A DNA stretch of 64,000 bases, taken from NCBI GenBank assembly GCA_923172585.1, contig OV298644.1:1195427-1259426 (forward strand), read 5' to 3'. Shown here piece after piece: positions 22,901 to 32,872 of this stretch (position 1 is its first letter; each line of letters starts with the position of its first letter). The position numbers and the translations under genes are program-made. The notes under the pieces were generated by a model. That model was given only the letters and a program-made list of their open reading frames with translations, did not search any database and was not told the DNA's origin. The stretch is from Haemophilus influenzae. GTDB taxonomy: Bacteria > Pseudomonadota > Gammaproteobacteria > Enterobacterales > Pasteurellaceae.

Positions 22901-23562
22901 CAACCTTCTTCAAGTTTAGCAAAATTTGTTAATAGGCTATTTAAAATACATTGGATTTCACCAATACTATAAGTTCAGCAGAAAAGAATAATTTGACTAT
23001 ATTGGCTTGTATTTATTAGTAAAAGAATAATGATATCATATGCATGGATCCCATTAGCAGCATGTACTGCATTGCGAGAGTATTTCCTGCAGATTATTAG
23101 TTCTGTAAAGATCGACATATCATCAATGAAGTGATATTCCATTGCTTGCGATATTGTAAGAAACAATACATTATTTTTGTAGAAATCATAGTTTCGAACA
23201 TATTTTCGAACAATGATTTCAGCTAATTCTGAAATCATGCATAATGCTAATTCAATATGTTTTAAACCAACGCCATGCCATGTGTTGAAAACTTTGATAT
23301 TTTCATTCATGTAAATTGGATAACTTTCAAGGAAGTAATCTCTTACGTAAACGCCAGCATTATTGAAAAGTTCTTTAGCTTTTTCACTATCGTCAAACGT
23401 AATGTTTATAAAACCAGTAGATTGTTTTATACTCTTTATGCTTTATTCAATATATAAAATTCTCCAGCATTATTGGGTTTCTTTACAAATTACAAGCTTA
23501 TACACACATAAAGCCTTAGCATTTTATTGGCAAAAATTGTAGCCAAATAATCACGTTTTCAT
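19916..23562 (-). pseudogene. bcs3: bcs3 capsule polymerase, copy 2, degraded but with readable domains
   Basis: It starts at the ATG 23560-23562. The fourth codon is TGA where copy 1 has TAA, probably an original tryptophan codon. The N-terminal part keeps VFNTWHGVGLKHIELAL (22975-23310), typical of CDP-polyol phosphotransferases. The middle keeps YFISRDGYLLKKIADKI (21454-21792), a HAD-phosphatase-like RDG motif, followed across one stop by YDSSKAWR. The C-terminal part is readable at 20422-20628 and around 20880-21110. A polymerase combining CDP-ribitol transferase and a phosphatase domain fits type b Bcs3, which must dephosphorylate a ribose-5-phosphate-derived residue. Numerous stops make it non-functional as written. 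The left end is blurred by a non-allelic block. Confidence 0.72.
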
Positions 23563-23576
23563 AATAAAATGTACAT

Positions 23577-24691
23577 TTATAATTTATTTAATTTTGCTAT
23601 AACTTGTTCAATTCGTTGATTAAATGGATTTTTCTTATAATTTTGTTCTATTATATAATTGCTAAGTTGATAGAAATAGTCTATTGATATATTTTGAAAA
23701 TAAAGCTTCTCATCAAAAGTGAGAGTATTTGTATGATAGTATTGGCTGTTTTTTAAACTAATTAAATATTCTTTTTGTGTTTACGAACAAGATAAGTAAT
23801 AGAAAAGATTTTCATTTAATAATTGAATTTCTATTGCTGAGATATAACAAAGACCAATTACTGCATTAAATTTGCTTAATTCGGATGTTAATGTACCGTC
23901 ATTTCGTCTTAGTTTCCAAGCTTGTGAGAATGTAAACCATACATGAGGTTTATATAATGTAAGCTTTAATCCTTTATGTGAAAGTGTTTCTACAATTTCA
24001 ATAAAAAATTGATGATAATTTTGCAGACGATGTCCTGTATTCGGATGTGGTCGAATAACAATATGATTGATTTGATAGTGTTTGCTTAGTAGGAGCAAGG
24101 TGTTTATTACTTGCTCTATATTAGTCAAGATAGAGTAGTTTTCATGTTCGAAACCACCTTCCCATGTTGGAACATAAAAGATGGCACGAGTGCCTTTACC
24201 TGTGTAGTATATACCAGTTTTGCCGATAAAAGTATCGACCATAGGAATAATTCTTCCAGTCTCAACATCATATTGAGAGAAGATTTTATGAGCAATCAAG
24301 CGATCTATGCCAGCATTACATGCGGTAATAACATGATCATAAAGACGTGCAATAGGTATAACTGAAGTAATGTTATTGCTTTCACCATGAGTAATGAAAA
24401 TATGAGTAAGGTTATGGTTTGCTACTGCACGACAATTAGATTGTGCATTAAATGGGTAGAAAATTACACCTTCTTTCAATGCATCAAGATATGCAGCATT
24501 GACAAAATGATAATTGAGAGAAGCTTAATTTAAAGCTCGCTCAATAATTTTAGCGGACTTATGCTTATACTTTTTAACTAAAATGATGTGTTTTCACGAG
24601 GAAACACGCCATGTTAAAAAAAAGTAATTGTTTGCTTTACAGCACCAATAATCTTGGTGTAGCGATAAATAAAATAGGGTGTATTAGCGAT
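23577..24691 (-). pseudogene. bcs2: bcs2, copy 2, divergent allele with lost start
   Basis: The open piece 23781-24479 encodes the same CDP-polyol phosphotransferase core as copy 1 (THGESN, PTWEGG, RPHPNTGHR). It also extends through SQAWKLRRND to LLNENLFYYLS, where copy 1 is frameshifted. The start codon equivalent at 24689-24691 reads ATC, and a frame change lies near 24590. The sequence differs from copy 1 by many conservative and third-position changes, unlike random decay, so it looks like a different allele that later lost its ends. It ends at about 23577, just ahead of bcs3. Confidence 0.72.
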
Positions 24692-24708
24692 AACAGACTT
24701 ACTCAAGT

Positions 24709-26133
24709 TTATTTATAGAGATCAGCTAAAATATTGGTAATATATTCTTCATCTTTTAATACAACAACAATGATGTTACCAGTCTAGCGGCTAGCAAGTA
24801 CGGCAAGAGAAGCAAATGCTACTGTTTTAGCATCAAGTAATGTACCTTCAGGTTCAATACCGAATGCCTTGGTTCTCATTAGAGTTTTTGTTCTCTCAGG
24901 ATTAACGCATTTAATTTTAATATTATCCGTTAACAATTCTTCAGAAATGGCTTGAGATAAGTTTACGACAGCTGCGATTGCAGAAGAGTAAATAGCATAG
25001 AATGGACGACCTCGTATATACGAGCTTAACGTGAAACCTAAAAAACTACCATGAGTTTGTATTAAGTAAGGATAAGCCGTTATCACAGCATTAATGATGA
25101 CCGTCTATTTTGGATTGATACTAGTTAAAATTTCTTCATAAGACATTGATACTAACGTTTTATGATTTAACACTGCAGCAGTATTTACGATATGCTCTAT
25201 TTTGTGTTCTTTTGCGTAAATTTCTGCGAATGCTTTTTCAATAGACTTAACATCACCAACATCGACAGCATTTGAACGACTAAGGCTATATGTATTAATT
25301 CCAAATTTTTTTGCAATATCGATAATATGCGCGCCAATACCATAGCTTCCACCAATAACAACTAATACCTGATCTTTCATATCATATAGGCGATGAATAG
25401 AGGTGATATTACGTAGTGAAAAATGACTACGGCTTTGGAATCATTTATCAGCGATAAAAAGATCAACTGGGCGTGTTAATTTAATGTTGGTTTCAGAACC
25501 TGAAACGATAGCAACTCTTTCTTGAGGTAGGGTTTATAACACAATAGAACAATCACAAGTACGTTCGATGCAAAAATGTGTATAAATATCGTAAGCTTAA
25601 ATTAGCGTGCCAAGATAAAATACTTATCGAATTTGGCCGAGCAAGCATTCAGCATGCTTAGAAATTTGAATAATTTCTTGGGTATGATTATTAACATGAA
25701 CAATCGTATCAACTACAGGAATAGCCACATCTACAGCATTGGACTTATCAAATTTCGCAATACATTCAGAGATTATCTCAGTCGCTAGTAAAGGTCGAAC
25801 AGCATCATGAATGATTAATTTCGTATTTTCTGGTTCAACTTGAAGAGCTGTGATTGCAGAAAGAGTAGAATCAGAGCGTGATTTACCACCAAAAATAATA
25901 CAAGTAACTTTGGCAACTCCAGCTTTCGATACGATATCTTCAATACGACGATAAGAGGTACGCTCAGAAACGATGATAATTTCATCAATTTCTTTATGTT
26001 CTTGGAAAATGGCAAGAGTATGCTCCAGCGCAGTTTTGCCTGCAATTTTTGAGAATTGTTTTGGGTAGCGCAATCCCATACGAGAGCCAACACCACCAGC
26101 TAGAATGATTCCTATGTTTTTATTTTTATTCAT
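24709..26133 (-). pseudogene. bcs1: bcs1, copy 2, interrupted
   Basis: The gene has the same length and offset as the intact copy at 6602-8026. The first 169 codons or so are open (25624-26133) and retain the cytidylyltransferase N-terminus. Clumped changes then destroy the end of that domain near 25560-25640. Parts of the reductase half are open at 25105-25380 ([10 protein letters not shown] intact) and 24784-25086 (YSSAKAA reads YSSAIAA). A TAG replaces a codon near 24785. The GGAGAA ribosome site and upstream region are preserved. Confidence 0.85.
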
Positions 26134-26558
26134 ATTAATTCTCCAGAGATTAATTGGAAATACGTTTAGGCAAGAGTAGAAACAATGTTAAACACTCAAC
26201 TATTTTGGCTTTTTATAGGCAAAAATGTAGCGAAACATACACGTTTTTTCAAGGGAAAGTCAAAAATCTACTTTATTTTTAACATTTAATGAATAACTCT
26301 GCTATCCATTCTTGCAATTATATCATTTTTCTTATAGATGGGTGTTAAAATGTTAACCTTGATTATTTAGAAATATTATATTGCATAATTTTTCGAAGTA
26401 TATAATTTGTATAATGACAGTCATAGTGAATAATATTTTTCCCCTTTAGAATAAATGCTATACTCTTCCGACTGTGTTTACGAATAGAGGTGTGGTGGAT
26501 TGCAAGCCGATTTGCAAATTTAAGCACTTGTATTCCTTACTTGTGAGATGATAAATCA
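26134..26558. promoter_or_regulatory. Second copy of the bcs1-bexD control region
   Basis: This is almost identical to 8027-8443 apart from a short insertion (about 8 bp near 26180) and a few substitutions. It is the best-preserved stretch of the second repeat together with the 5' half of bcs1. Any promoters present in copy 1 should also be present here. Confidence 0.55.
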
Positions 26559-27743
26559 ATGAGAAATTATCCATTAAAAGCGGTCTGTGCAGTGTTAATG
26601 TTGGTGCTGTCAGCTTGTTCTTAGTTACCCACTTCAGGGCCAAGCAATTTTGCTGTATTAGAGATAAACTTAGGTGCTGATGCTTCTGAATTAGAAGCAA
26701 AAGTTAATGTAATTGAATTAAATGAGTCGTTAGTGCAGCAAATATATGCAGCTCATCATTGCCAGCATTTTTCAGGTTCTGCAAATGTACGTGGCAATGG
26801 TGGTTATGCCGATGCTGTAATTGTGAGGAATGTATTAGAGATTTCCATTTGGGAAGCGCCTACTGCAGTATTATTTGGTACAACCTTTAGTAGTGAAGGA
26901 CAGGGCAGTGGTCATGTTACGCAATTACCGTCACAAATCGTGAATAAAAATGGTACGGTGACTGTACCATTTGTAGGAAATATCAATGTTGCAGCTAAGA
27001 CAAAAGACGCTATTCTAGCTCAAATTGTAGCAAGCCTTAGCTGTAAAGCGAATCAGCCACAAGCGGTAGTTAAAAGTGCTAAGAATAATTCATTAGATGT
27101 CACTGTTATTCGTCAAGGTAGTGATGTGCGTATGCCATAAACTGCGTATGATGAACGTGTTTTAGATGCGGAGTCAGCTATAGGTGGTTCAACAGGAAAT
27201 ATTGAAGACGTGACAGATCAGCTTACTCGAGGAAATCAAGTGAAAACATTGGCATTTGAAACCTCAATTGCCGATCCTAAGCAAAATATTGTATTACGTG
27301 CAGGGGATGTGGTTTCACTTTTAAATACGCCATATAAATTCACAGGTCTAGGTGCTGTAGGTAATAACCAACAGTTACGTTTTTCTAGCAGTGGTATTAC
27401 GCTTGCTGAAGCGATTGGTAAAATGCGTGATTTGATTGATACGCGTTATGACCTATGAGGTGTCTTTGTAATCCGTTAAATGCCGTTTGCACAACTAGAC
27501 TCTAAAGCACAGCAAGAATGGGCAACTAAGGGGTATGGTAATGACATGGAAGTGCCAACAGTATATCATGCGAATTTATTACAACCGGAAACCATGTTTT
27601 TATTACAACGTTTCCCTATCCAAGATAAAGATATTGTATATGTGTCGAATGCAGCTCTTTCAGAATTCCAAAAATTATTGAGAATAATTTTCTCGATTAC
27701 CTAGACGGTAACGAGTACGACCAATACGATCAGAAGTTATTAA
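26559..27743 (+). pseudogene. bexD: bexD, copy 2, with several stops
   Basis: Same start, stop and length as the intact bexD 18,115 bp to the left, with no net indel. In-frame stops include TAG right after the lipobox cysteine region (about 26620), TAA near 27138, TGA and TAA between 27455 and 27480, and TAG near 27703. Three long open pieces remain (26733-27140, 27210-27458, 27480-27704). Many stretches between stops are base-for-base identical to copy 1, so damage comes in clumps. Confidence 0.9.
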
Positions 27744-27757
27744 TTTAAGGGGATAAC

Positions 27758-28891
27758 ATGACAACCGAAAATCCGGCAATACCGACGAAATAGAAGAAAT
27801 CATTCTGGAAGAAAATGAAACCGCTTTTTGGATTAACTGTATTGATTCCAACAGCCTTTTCTGCCGTATATTTTGGACTGTTTGCGTCTGATATTTATGT
27901 TTCAGAATCTAGTTTTGTAGTACGTTCTCCTCGTAGTCAGTCTTCTTTAATCGGAGTTGGTGCATTATTGCAAAGTACGGGATTTTCTCGTTCACAGGAT
28001 GATACTTACTCTGTGCAAGAGTATATGCGTTCACGTACAGCATTATCCGCATTAGAGCAAAATTTGCCTCTTCGCACTTTTTATACTGAAAAAGGCGATG
28101 TATTAAGCCGCTTTAATGGATTTGGTTTAAATGATACACAAGAGGCATTCTATCGTTATTTTAATGAGCGTTTGAGCGTTGATGTAGATTCTATTTCTGG
28201 CATTGCAACATTTCGAATGCAAGCATTTAATGCTCAAGAAGGTTATCAAATCAATGAGCGCTTATTGAAAGAAGGTGAATCATTAATCAATAGATTAAAT
28301 GAGCGTGCAAGAACAGATACTATTAAATTTGCTGAACAAGCAGTAAATTATGCAGAGAAAAATTTGAATGAAAATGTGCAAGCATTGACTTAATATAGTA
28401 TGAAAAACAAAATTTTTGATTTGCCAGCCCATTCTGTAATACAACATCCGGCAATATCAAGTTTGAAAAGTGAATTGATTCGTGTTAAAACGCAATTGGC
28501 AAAATTAGTGTCTATTACACCAGATAACCCACAAGTGCCAGGGTTGCAAATGCGCCAAAAAAGCTTGAAAAAAGAGATAGATGAACAAACACGTCAATTA
28601 TCAGGTAAAGGCAACTCAGCAGCGACACAAACTGCGGATTATCAACGTTTAATGTTAGCGAATGAGTTAGCGCAACAACAACTTGCAGCTGCAATGACTT
28701 CTTTGAAAAATACGCTAGGATAAGCTGATCGCCAACAACTTTATTTGGAAGTCATTAGCCAACCAAGCAAGCCAGACTGAACATTATAGCTAAGTCGTAT
28801 CTATAATATTACTGCAACCTTTATTATTGGCTTAATGTTATAAAATGTATTGAACTTACTCATCGCGAGCATAAGAGAGCATAAAAACTAA
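27758..28891 (+). pseudogene. bexC: bexC, copy 2, mosaic of a divergent allele plus stops
   Basis: Same length and offset as copy 1. There is a TAG at codon 11, TAA near 28391, TAA near 28721, and more stops in the last 150 bases. Between about 27860 and 28380 the differences from copy 1 are mostly at third codon positions and the protein is nearly unchanged (SESSFVVRSPRSQSSL is conserved through several silent changes). That is the mark of a functional allele from another lineage. After about 28500 the sequence is again almost identical to copy 1. Confidence 0.9.
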
Positions 28892-29688
28892 TGCAATATG
28901 GTGATAGAACAACATTTAAACAGTCATTCGCTATTCAAGGAAGGATGATTAAAGCGTTAATTATGCGTGAAATAATCACTCGTTATGGGCGTCAAAAAAT
29001 TGGCTATTTTTGGCTATTTGATGAGCCTTTGCTCATGACTTTATTTACTGAAAAGATGTGGAAATTTATCCGTGCTGATAAATTATCTACATTAAATATG
29101 ATTGCTTTTGTGATGACGGCATAACCAATGACAATGAAATGGCGAAATGCTTGAAATCGTGCGATTGGTGCCATTTCTGCAAACTTGAGTTTACTTTATC
29201 ACCGAAATGCACGAGTGCTAGATACCATGTTTAATAGAGTATTGAATGAGGTTGCTGGTGCTTCTATTGCTCAAATTCTTTTTATGGAAATATTAGTCAT
29301 GATTGATTAGATTGATGCACAGCATGATGTGTTTTATATGCTAATTGCATGGTTACTAATGCCAATGTTTGCTTTAGACTTGAAGATAATCATTTGTGCG
29401 ATTGCAGAGCAATTTGATGTATATGCTAAAAATTAAGGAACACTCAGTTTCACTATATGACCAATTTAAGGCGAATTGTTCTTCGTCCATAACCTTCCAG
29501 AACAGTCACAATCTATTGCACTTTGGTTTCCGATGATTCATGGTACATAAATGTTCCGCCATGGCTAAATTGGCGATACAGTGGTTACTTACGAAAGTAT
29601 AGGCTTATTGGTTAACAGCGATCAAGCCTTATTGTTACTGGACAAAATGATAGTTAAAAACTTTAGTAAAGGACTTGAGCTACAATGA
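28891..29688 (+). pseudogene. bexB: bexB, copy 2, with several stops
   Basis: It keeps the start, stop and total length of the intact bexB 18.1 kb to the left, but in-frame stops appear from about 29122 onwards. The first 77 codons are open. Substitutions fall in short clumps of two to five adjacent bases (for example in the stretch matching [12 protein letters not shown]), which is unusual for single-base drift. It would not make a permease. Confidence 0.88.
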
Positions 29689-29790
29689 TTCGCGTAAATA
29701 ATGTATGTAAGCTTTATCAGACAAATAGAGGTTGCATTTCCGTGTTGCACAATATCAATTTTGAATTACAAAAATGCCAAAAAAGCGTAA
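29685..29790 (+). pseudogene. bexA: bexA, copy 2, truncated after about 100 bases
   Basis: It begins with the same 28 bases as intact bexA (ATGATTCGCGTAAATAATG and onward), but matches only to about codon 35. The sequence then switches to IS1016 near 29790. In copy 1 the same two points are about 1.2 kb apart (near 11675 and 12872). The ATPase core is therefore gone. This matches the classic bexA-IS1016 deletion that leaves one of two cap copies without a functional bexA. Confidence 0.92.
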
Positions 29791-30034
29791 TTTCAATTTG
29801 ACCATCAAAAACCTCATCGGCTTCAAGAGCTAAATGATAGCTAATGACTTCACGAATTTTTCAGTAAAAGAAAATTGCTGAATTGGCTTAGATACCGAGT
29901 AAATCAGCCGCTGCTCAGGTTGTAACTTCTAATACAAAAAATTCAAGTAGCTTATTTTGTATAGATTTCTTTAATTTACAATGAGTTATCTTCATTTTTA
30001 TAGACTAGCATACTTGCTAATCTACGTCAGCCCC
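29791..30034 (-). mobile_element. IS1016 remnant fused to truncated bexA
   Basis: This is the N-terminal coding part and right inverted repeat of IS1016 (repeat GCTAATCTACGTCAGCCCC at 30016-30034), nearly identical to 12872-13114. The left end of the element and the 3' half of the transposase are missing because of the fusion to bexA. It marks the right border of the cap repeat. Unique chromosome starts immediately after it, 83 bases before the TPP riboswitch. Confidence 0.92.
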
Positions 30035-30117
30035 TTTATTTTTTCAGAAAATGTAGAAAGTTTATTTCTTTTTAAAAAGCCGTTGGCAATCTTAGTAAAT
30101 TTTAATACACTAGAAAG

Positions 30118-30190
30118 CCTAGTCGGGGTGCAATACGCTGAGATCATACCCGTGAACCTGAAACAGTTAATACTGACGTAGGAAACTAGG
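30118..30190 (+). promoter_or_regulatory. TPP (thiamine pyrophosphate) riboswitch
   Basis: The closing stem pairs CCTAGT (30118-30123) with ACTAGG (30185-30190). The conserved Thi-box core is present: CGGGGTGC, GCTGAGA, ACCCGTGAACCTGA, then CTGACGTAGGAAACT. It sits 64 bp ahead of thiB, so binding of thiamine pyrophosphate should lower expression of the thiBPQ transporter. An insertion-sequence end lies close upstream and may have replaced the native promoter. Confidence 0.93.
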
Positions 30191-30253
30191 AATACAACCT
30201 TATCTCCTTTTCGTCATTATTGCTGCCTTTTAATCATAAATAAGGATGTAATA

Positions 30254-31252
30254 ATGAAACTTCTTAAATTAACCTTAATTTCTACCGCACTTTTTTCCAC
30301 TGCGGCACTAGCTCAAGCACAGCAAAGTGTAAACGTGTATAGCTACGACTCTTTCACTTCTGAATGGGGGGCTGGGCCAAAAGTAAAACAAGATTTTGAA
30401 AAAGCCCATCCACAATGTGCGATTAATTTTACGCCTTTTGAAAGCGTTGATGTGTTGCTCAACCGTGTTCGTTTGGAAGGAAAGAAAACAAAAGCGGATA
30501 TTGTGCTAGGTTTAGATAACTTTTTTTTGGAACAAGCTGAAAAAACAGGTATTTTTGCGCCAAATAACGTGGATTTAACTCAGCTGGATTTACCAACAAA
30601 ATGGGCGAATAAAACCTTCTTACCTTTTGATTTCGGTAATTATGCTTTTGTGTACGATAAAACTAAATTACAAAACCCGCCGAAAAGTTTGAAAGAATTA
30701 GTTGAACGTCAAGATCTTAGTGTGATTTATCAAGATCCTCGCACCAGCAGTGTGGGTCGTGGTTTATTGGTTTGGATGAATGCTGTTTACCCTGCTGATA
30801 AAATTCAATCTGCTTGGAAAGAGTTAGATAAGCACACAGTGACAGTGGGTAAAGGCTGGTCAGATACTTACGGTGCATTTTTGAAAGGCGAAGCGGATTT
30901 AGTATTAAGTTACAGCACATCGCCACTTTATCATCAACTTTTTGAGAAAAAAGATAATTATGCGGCGACAGATTTTGCGGAAGGTCATATTACTCAAGTA
31001 GAATTAGCGGCGCGAGTTGCAAACCATCCAAATCAATGTGCGGATGATTTTATGGCATTTTTAATTTCGCCTACAGCACAAAAACATATTGTGACAGCGA
31101 ACATTATGTTGCCAGTTATTCAAGGCGAAATTGAACCGCACTTTGATGCGCTTAAAGTTCAACAAAAAATTCAAACGTCAATTAATCCAACAGTGAATGC
31201 TGAGCAGTTAAAAAATTGGATCAGCACTTGGCAAACTACATTAACAAAATAG
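30254..31252 (+). CDS. thiB: Periplasmic thiamine-binding protein
   Basis: The product has 332 residues and begins with a Sec signal peptide (MKLLKLTLISTALFSTAALAQA). The mature protein starts as a class of iron/thiamine-type binding proteins (VNVYSYDSFTSEWGAGPKVK) and keeps DPRTSSVGRGLLVWMN. It captures thiamine or its phosphates for the ThiP/ThiQ transporter encoded next. Its control by the TPP riboswitch just upstream supports the assignment. It is known in H. influenzae also as tbpA (HI1019). Confidence 0.94.
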   Translation: MKLLKLTLISTALFSTAALAQAQQSVNVYSYDSFTSEWGAGPKVKQDFEKAHPQCAINFTPFESVDVLLNRVRLEGKKTKADIVLGLDNFFLEQAEKTGIFAPNNVDLTQLDLPTKWANKTFLPFDFGNYAFVYDKTKLQNPPKSLKELVERQDLSVIYQDPRTSSVGRGLLVWMNAVYPADKIQSAWKELDKHTVTVGKGWSDTYGAFLKGEADLVLSYSTSPLYHQLFEKKDNYAATDFAEGHITQVELAARVANHPNQCADDFMAFLISPTAQKHIVTANIMLPVIQGEIEPHFDALKVQQKIQTSINPTVNAEQLKNWISTWQTTLTK

Positions 31253-31256
31253 TTTG

Positions 31257-32872
31257 ATGTTTTCGTTATTTCATCATCCACAACTTCGCCCTCGTCATTA
31301 TGCGGGCGGGGTTGTTGTTATTAGTTTCATTATTCTTTTTTATGGTGGTGCCTTAAGTTCGATCTTTGCATTGGGCGGTGAATTGCAATGGCGAGCTTGG
31401 TTTACTGATGATTATCTACAGCATTTGATTCTTTTCAGTTTTGGACAAGCCTTACTGTCTACCGTTTTATCTATTTTTTTTGGTTTACTTCTCGCTAGGG
31501 CATTATTTTATAAGCCATTTTTTGGAAAAAAGTGGTTGTTAAAATTAATGTCGCTAACTTTTGTCTTACCTGCTTTAGTGGTAATTTTTGGTTTGATCGG
31601 CATTTATGGTTCAAGTGGTTGGTTAGCTTGGCTTGCTAACCTTTTTGGAATGTCGTGGCAGGGACATATTTACGGACTTTCTGGAATTTTAATTGCCCAC
31701 CTTTTTTCAATATCCCACTGGCAGCACAGCTTTTCTTACAAAGTTTGCAAAGTATCCCTTATCAGCAACGTCAGCTTGCAGCCCAGCTTAATTTGCAAGG
31801 TTGGCAATTTGTTAAATTGGTGGAGTGGCCGGTTTTTCGTCAGCAATGTTTGCCTACATTCAGCTTGATTTTTATGCTGTGCTTTACCAGTTTTACTGTT
31901 GTTCTTACATTAGGTGGTGGGCCTCAATATACAACATTAGAAACAGCAATCTACCAAGCGATTTTATTTGAATTTGATCTGCCGAAAGCGGCTCTTTTTG
32001 CTATGTTGCAATTTGTATTTTGCTTGATTTTATTTAGTTTGACATCGCGTTTTTCGCTTTCTAATCAAAATGGCTTGAGCAATAGTAATATTTGGTTTGA
32101 GAAACCTAAAAGTGCGGTCAAAATTTTCCATATTTTGGTTTTACTTGTTTTTGTCTTTTTCCTTTTTTCGCCAGTATTGAATATTCTTATTAGCGCATTG
32201 AGTTCATCAAATTTACTCACAGTTTGGCATAATTCCCAGCTCTGGCGTGCCTTAGGCTATTCACTTTCTATCGCGCCCTTGTCCGCATTACTTGCATTAA
32301 CGATGGCAATTGCCTTATTGCTTTTATCACGCCGTTTAGAATGGTTGAATTATCAAAAAATCTCGCAATTTATTATTAATGCTGGAATGGTAATTTTAGC
32401 CATCCCGATTTTAGTGCTTGCGATGGGGTTGTTTTTATTATTACAAGATCGTGATTTTTCCAATATTGATTTGTTTATCATCGTTGTATTTTGTAATGCC
32501 TTAAGTGCAATGCCTTTTGTTTTACGTATTTTAAGCGCACCTTTTCATAACAATATGCGTTATTACGAAAATCTGTGTAATAGTCTGGGAATTGTGGGTT
32601 GGCAACGTTTTTATCTGATTGAATGGAAAACTTTGCGCGCACCGCTGCGTTATGCTTTTGCTTTAGGTTTAGCGTTATCTCTCGGCGATTTTACGGCGAT
32701 TGCGTTATTTGGCAATCAAGAGTTTACTTCTCTACCGCATTTGTTATATCAGCAGCTAGGGAATTATCGTAATCAAGATGCAGCTGTAACCGCAGGGATT
32801 TTATTATTGCTTTGTGGCATATTGTTTGCCTTTATTCACACATATAGGGATGCCGATGATTTATCTAAATAA
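31257..32872 (+). pseudogene. thiP: Thiamine ABC transporter permease, broken by a one-base frameshift
   Basis: The combined length is about 538 codons, the usual size for ThiP, with some twelve hydrophobic segments in two permease halves. The first frame runs to 31868, but family-like sequence leaves it at a run of six Ts (31702-31707). Restoring a seventh T joins IAHLF to FNIPLAAQLFLQSLQ and the second frame, which is open to 32872. The second permease motif region (ENLCNSLGIVGWQRFYLIEW) is intact. It starts 4 bp after thiB. The defect is a single homopolymer contraction, so sequencing error is as likely as a true mutation. Confidence 0.88.

Noticed and set aside
29981-30181. Plus-strand frame over the IS1016 end and the TPP riboswitch
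   Set aside because: The DNA is explained by the IS1016 remnant and a canonical riboswitch; the translation has no family character.
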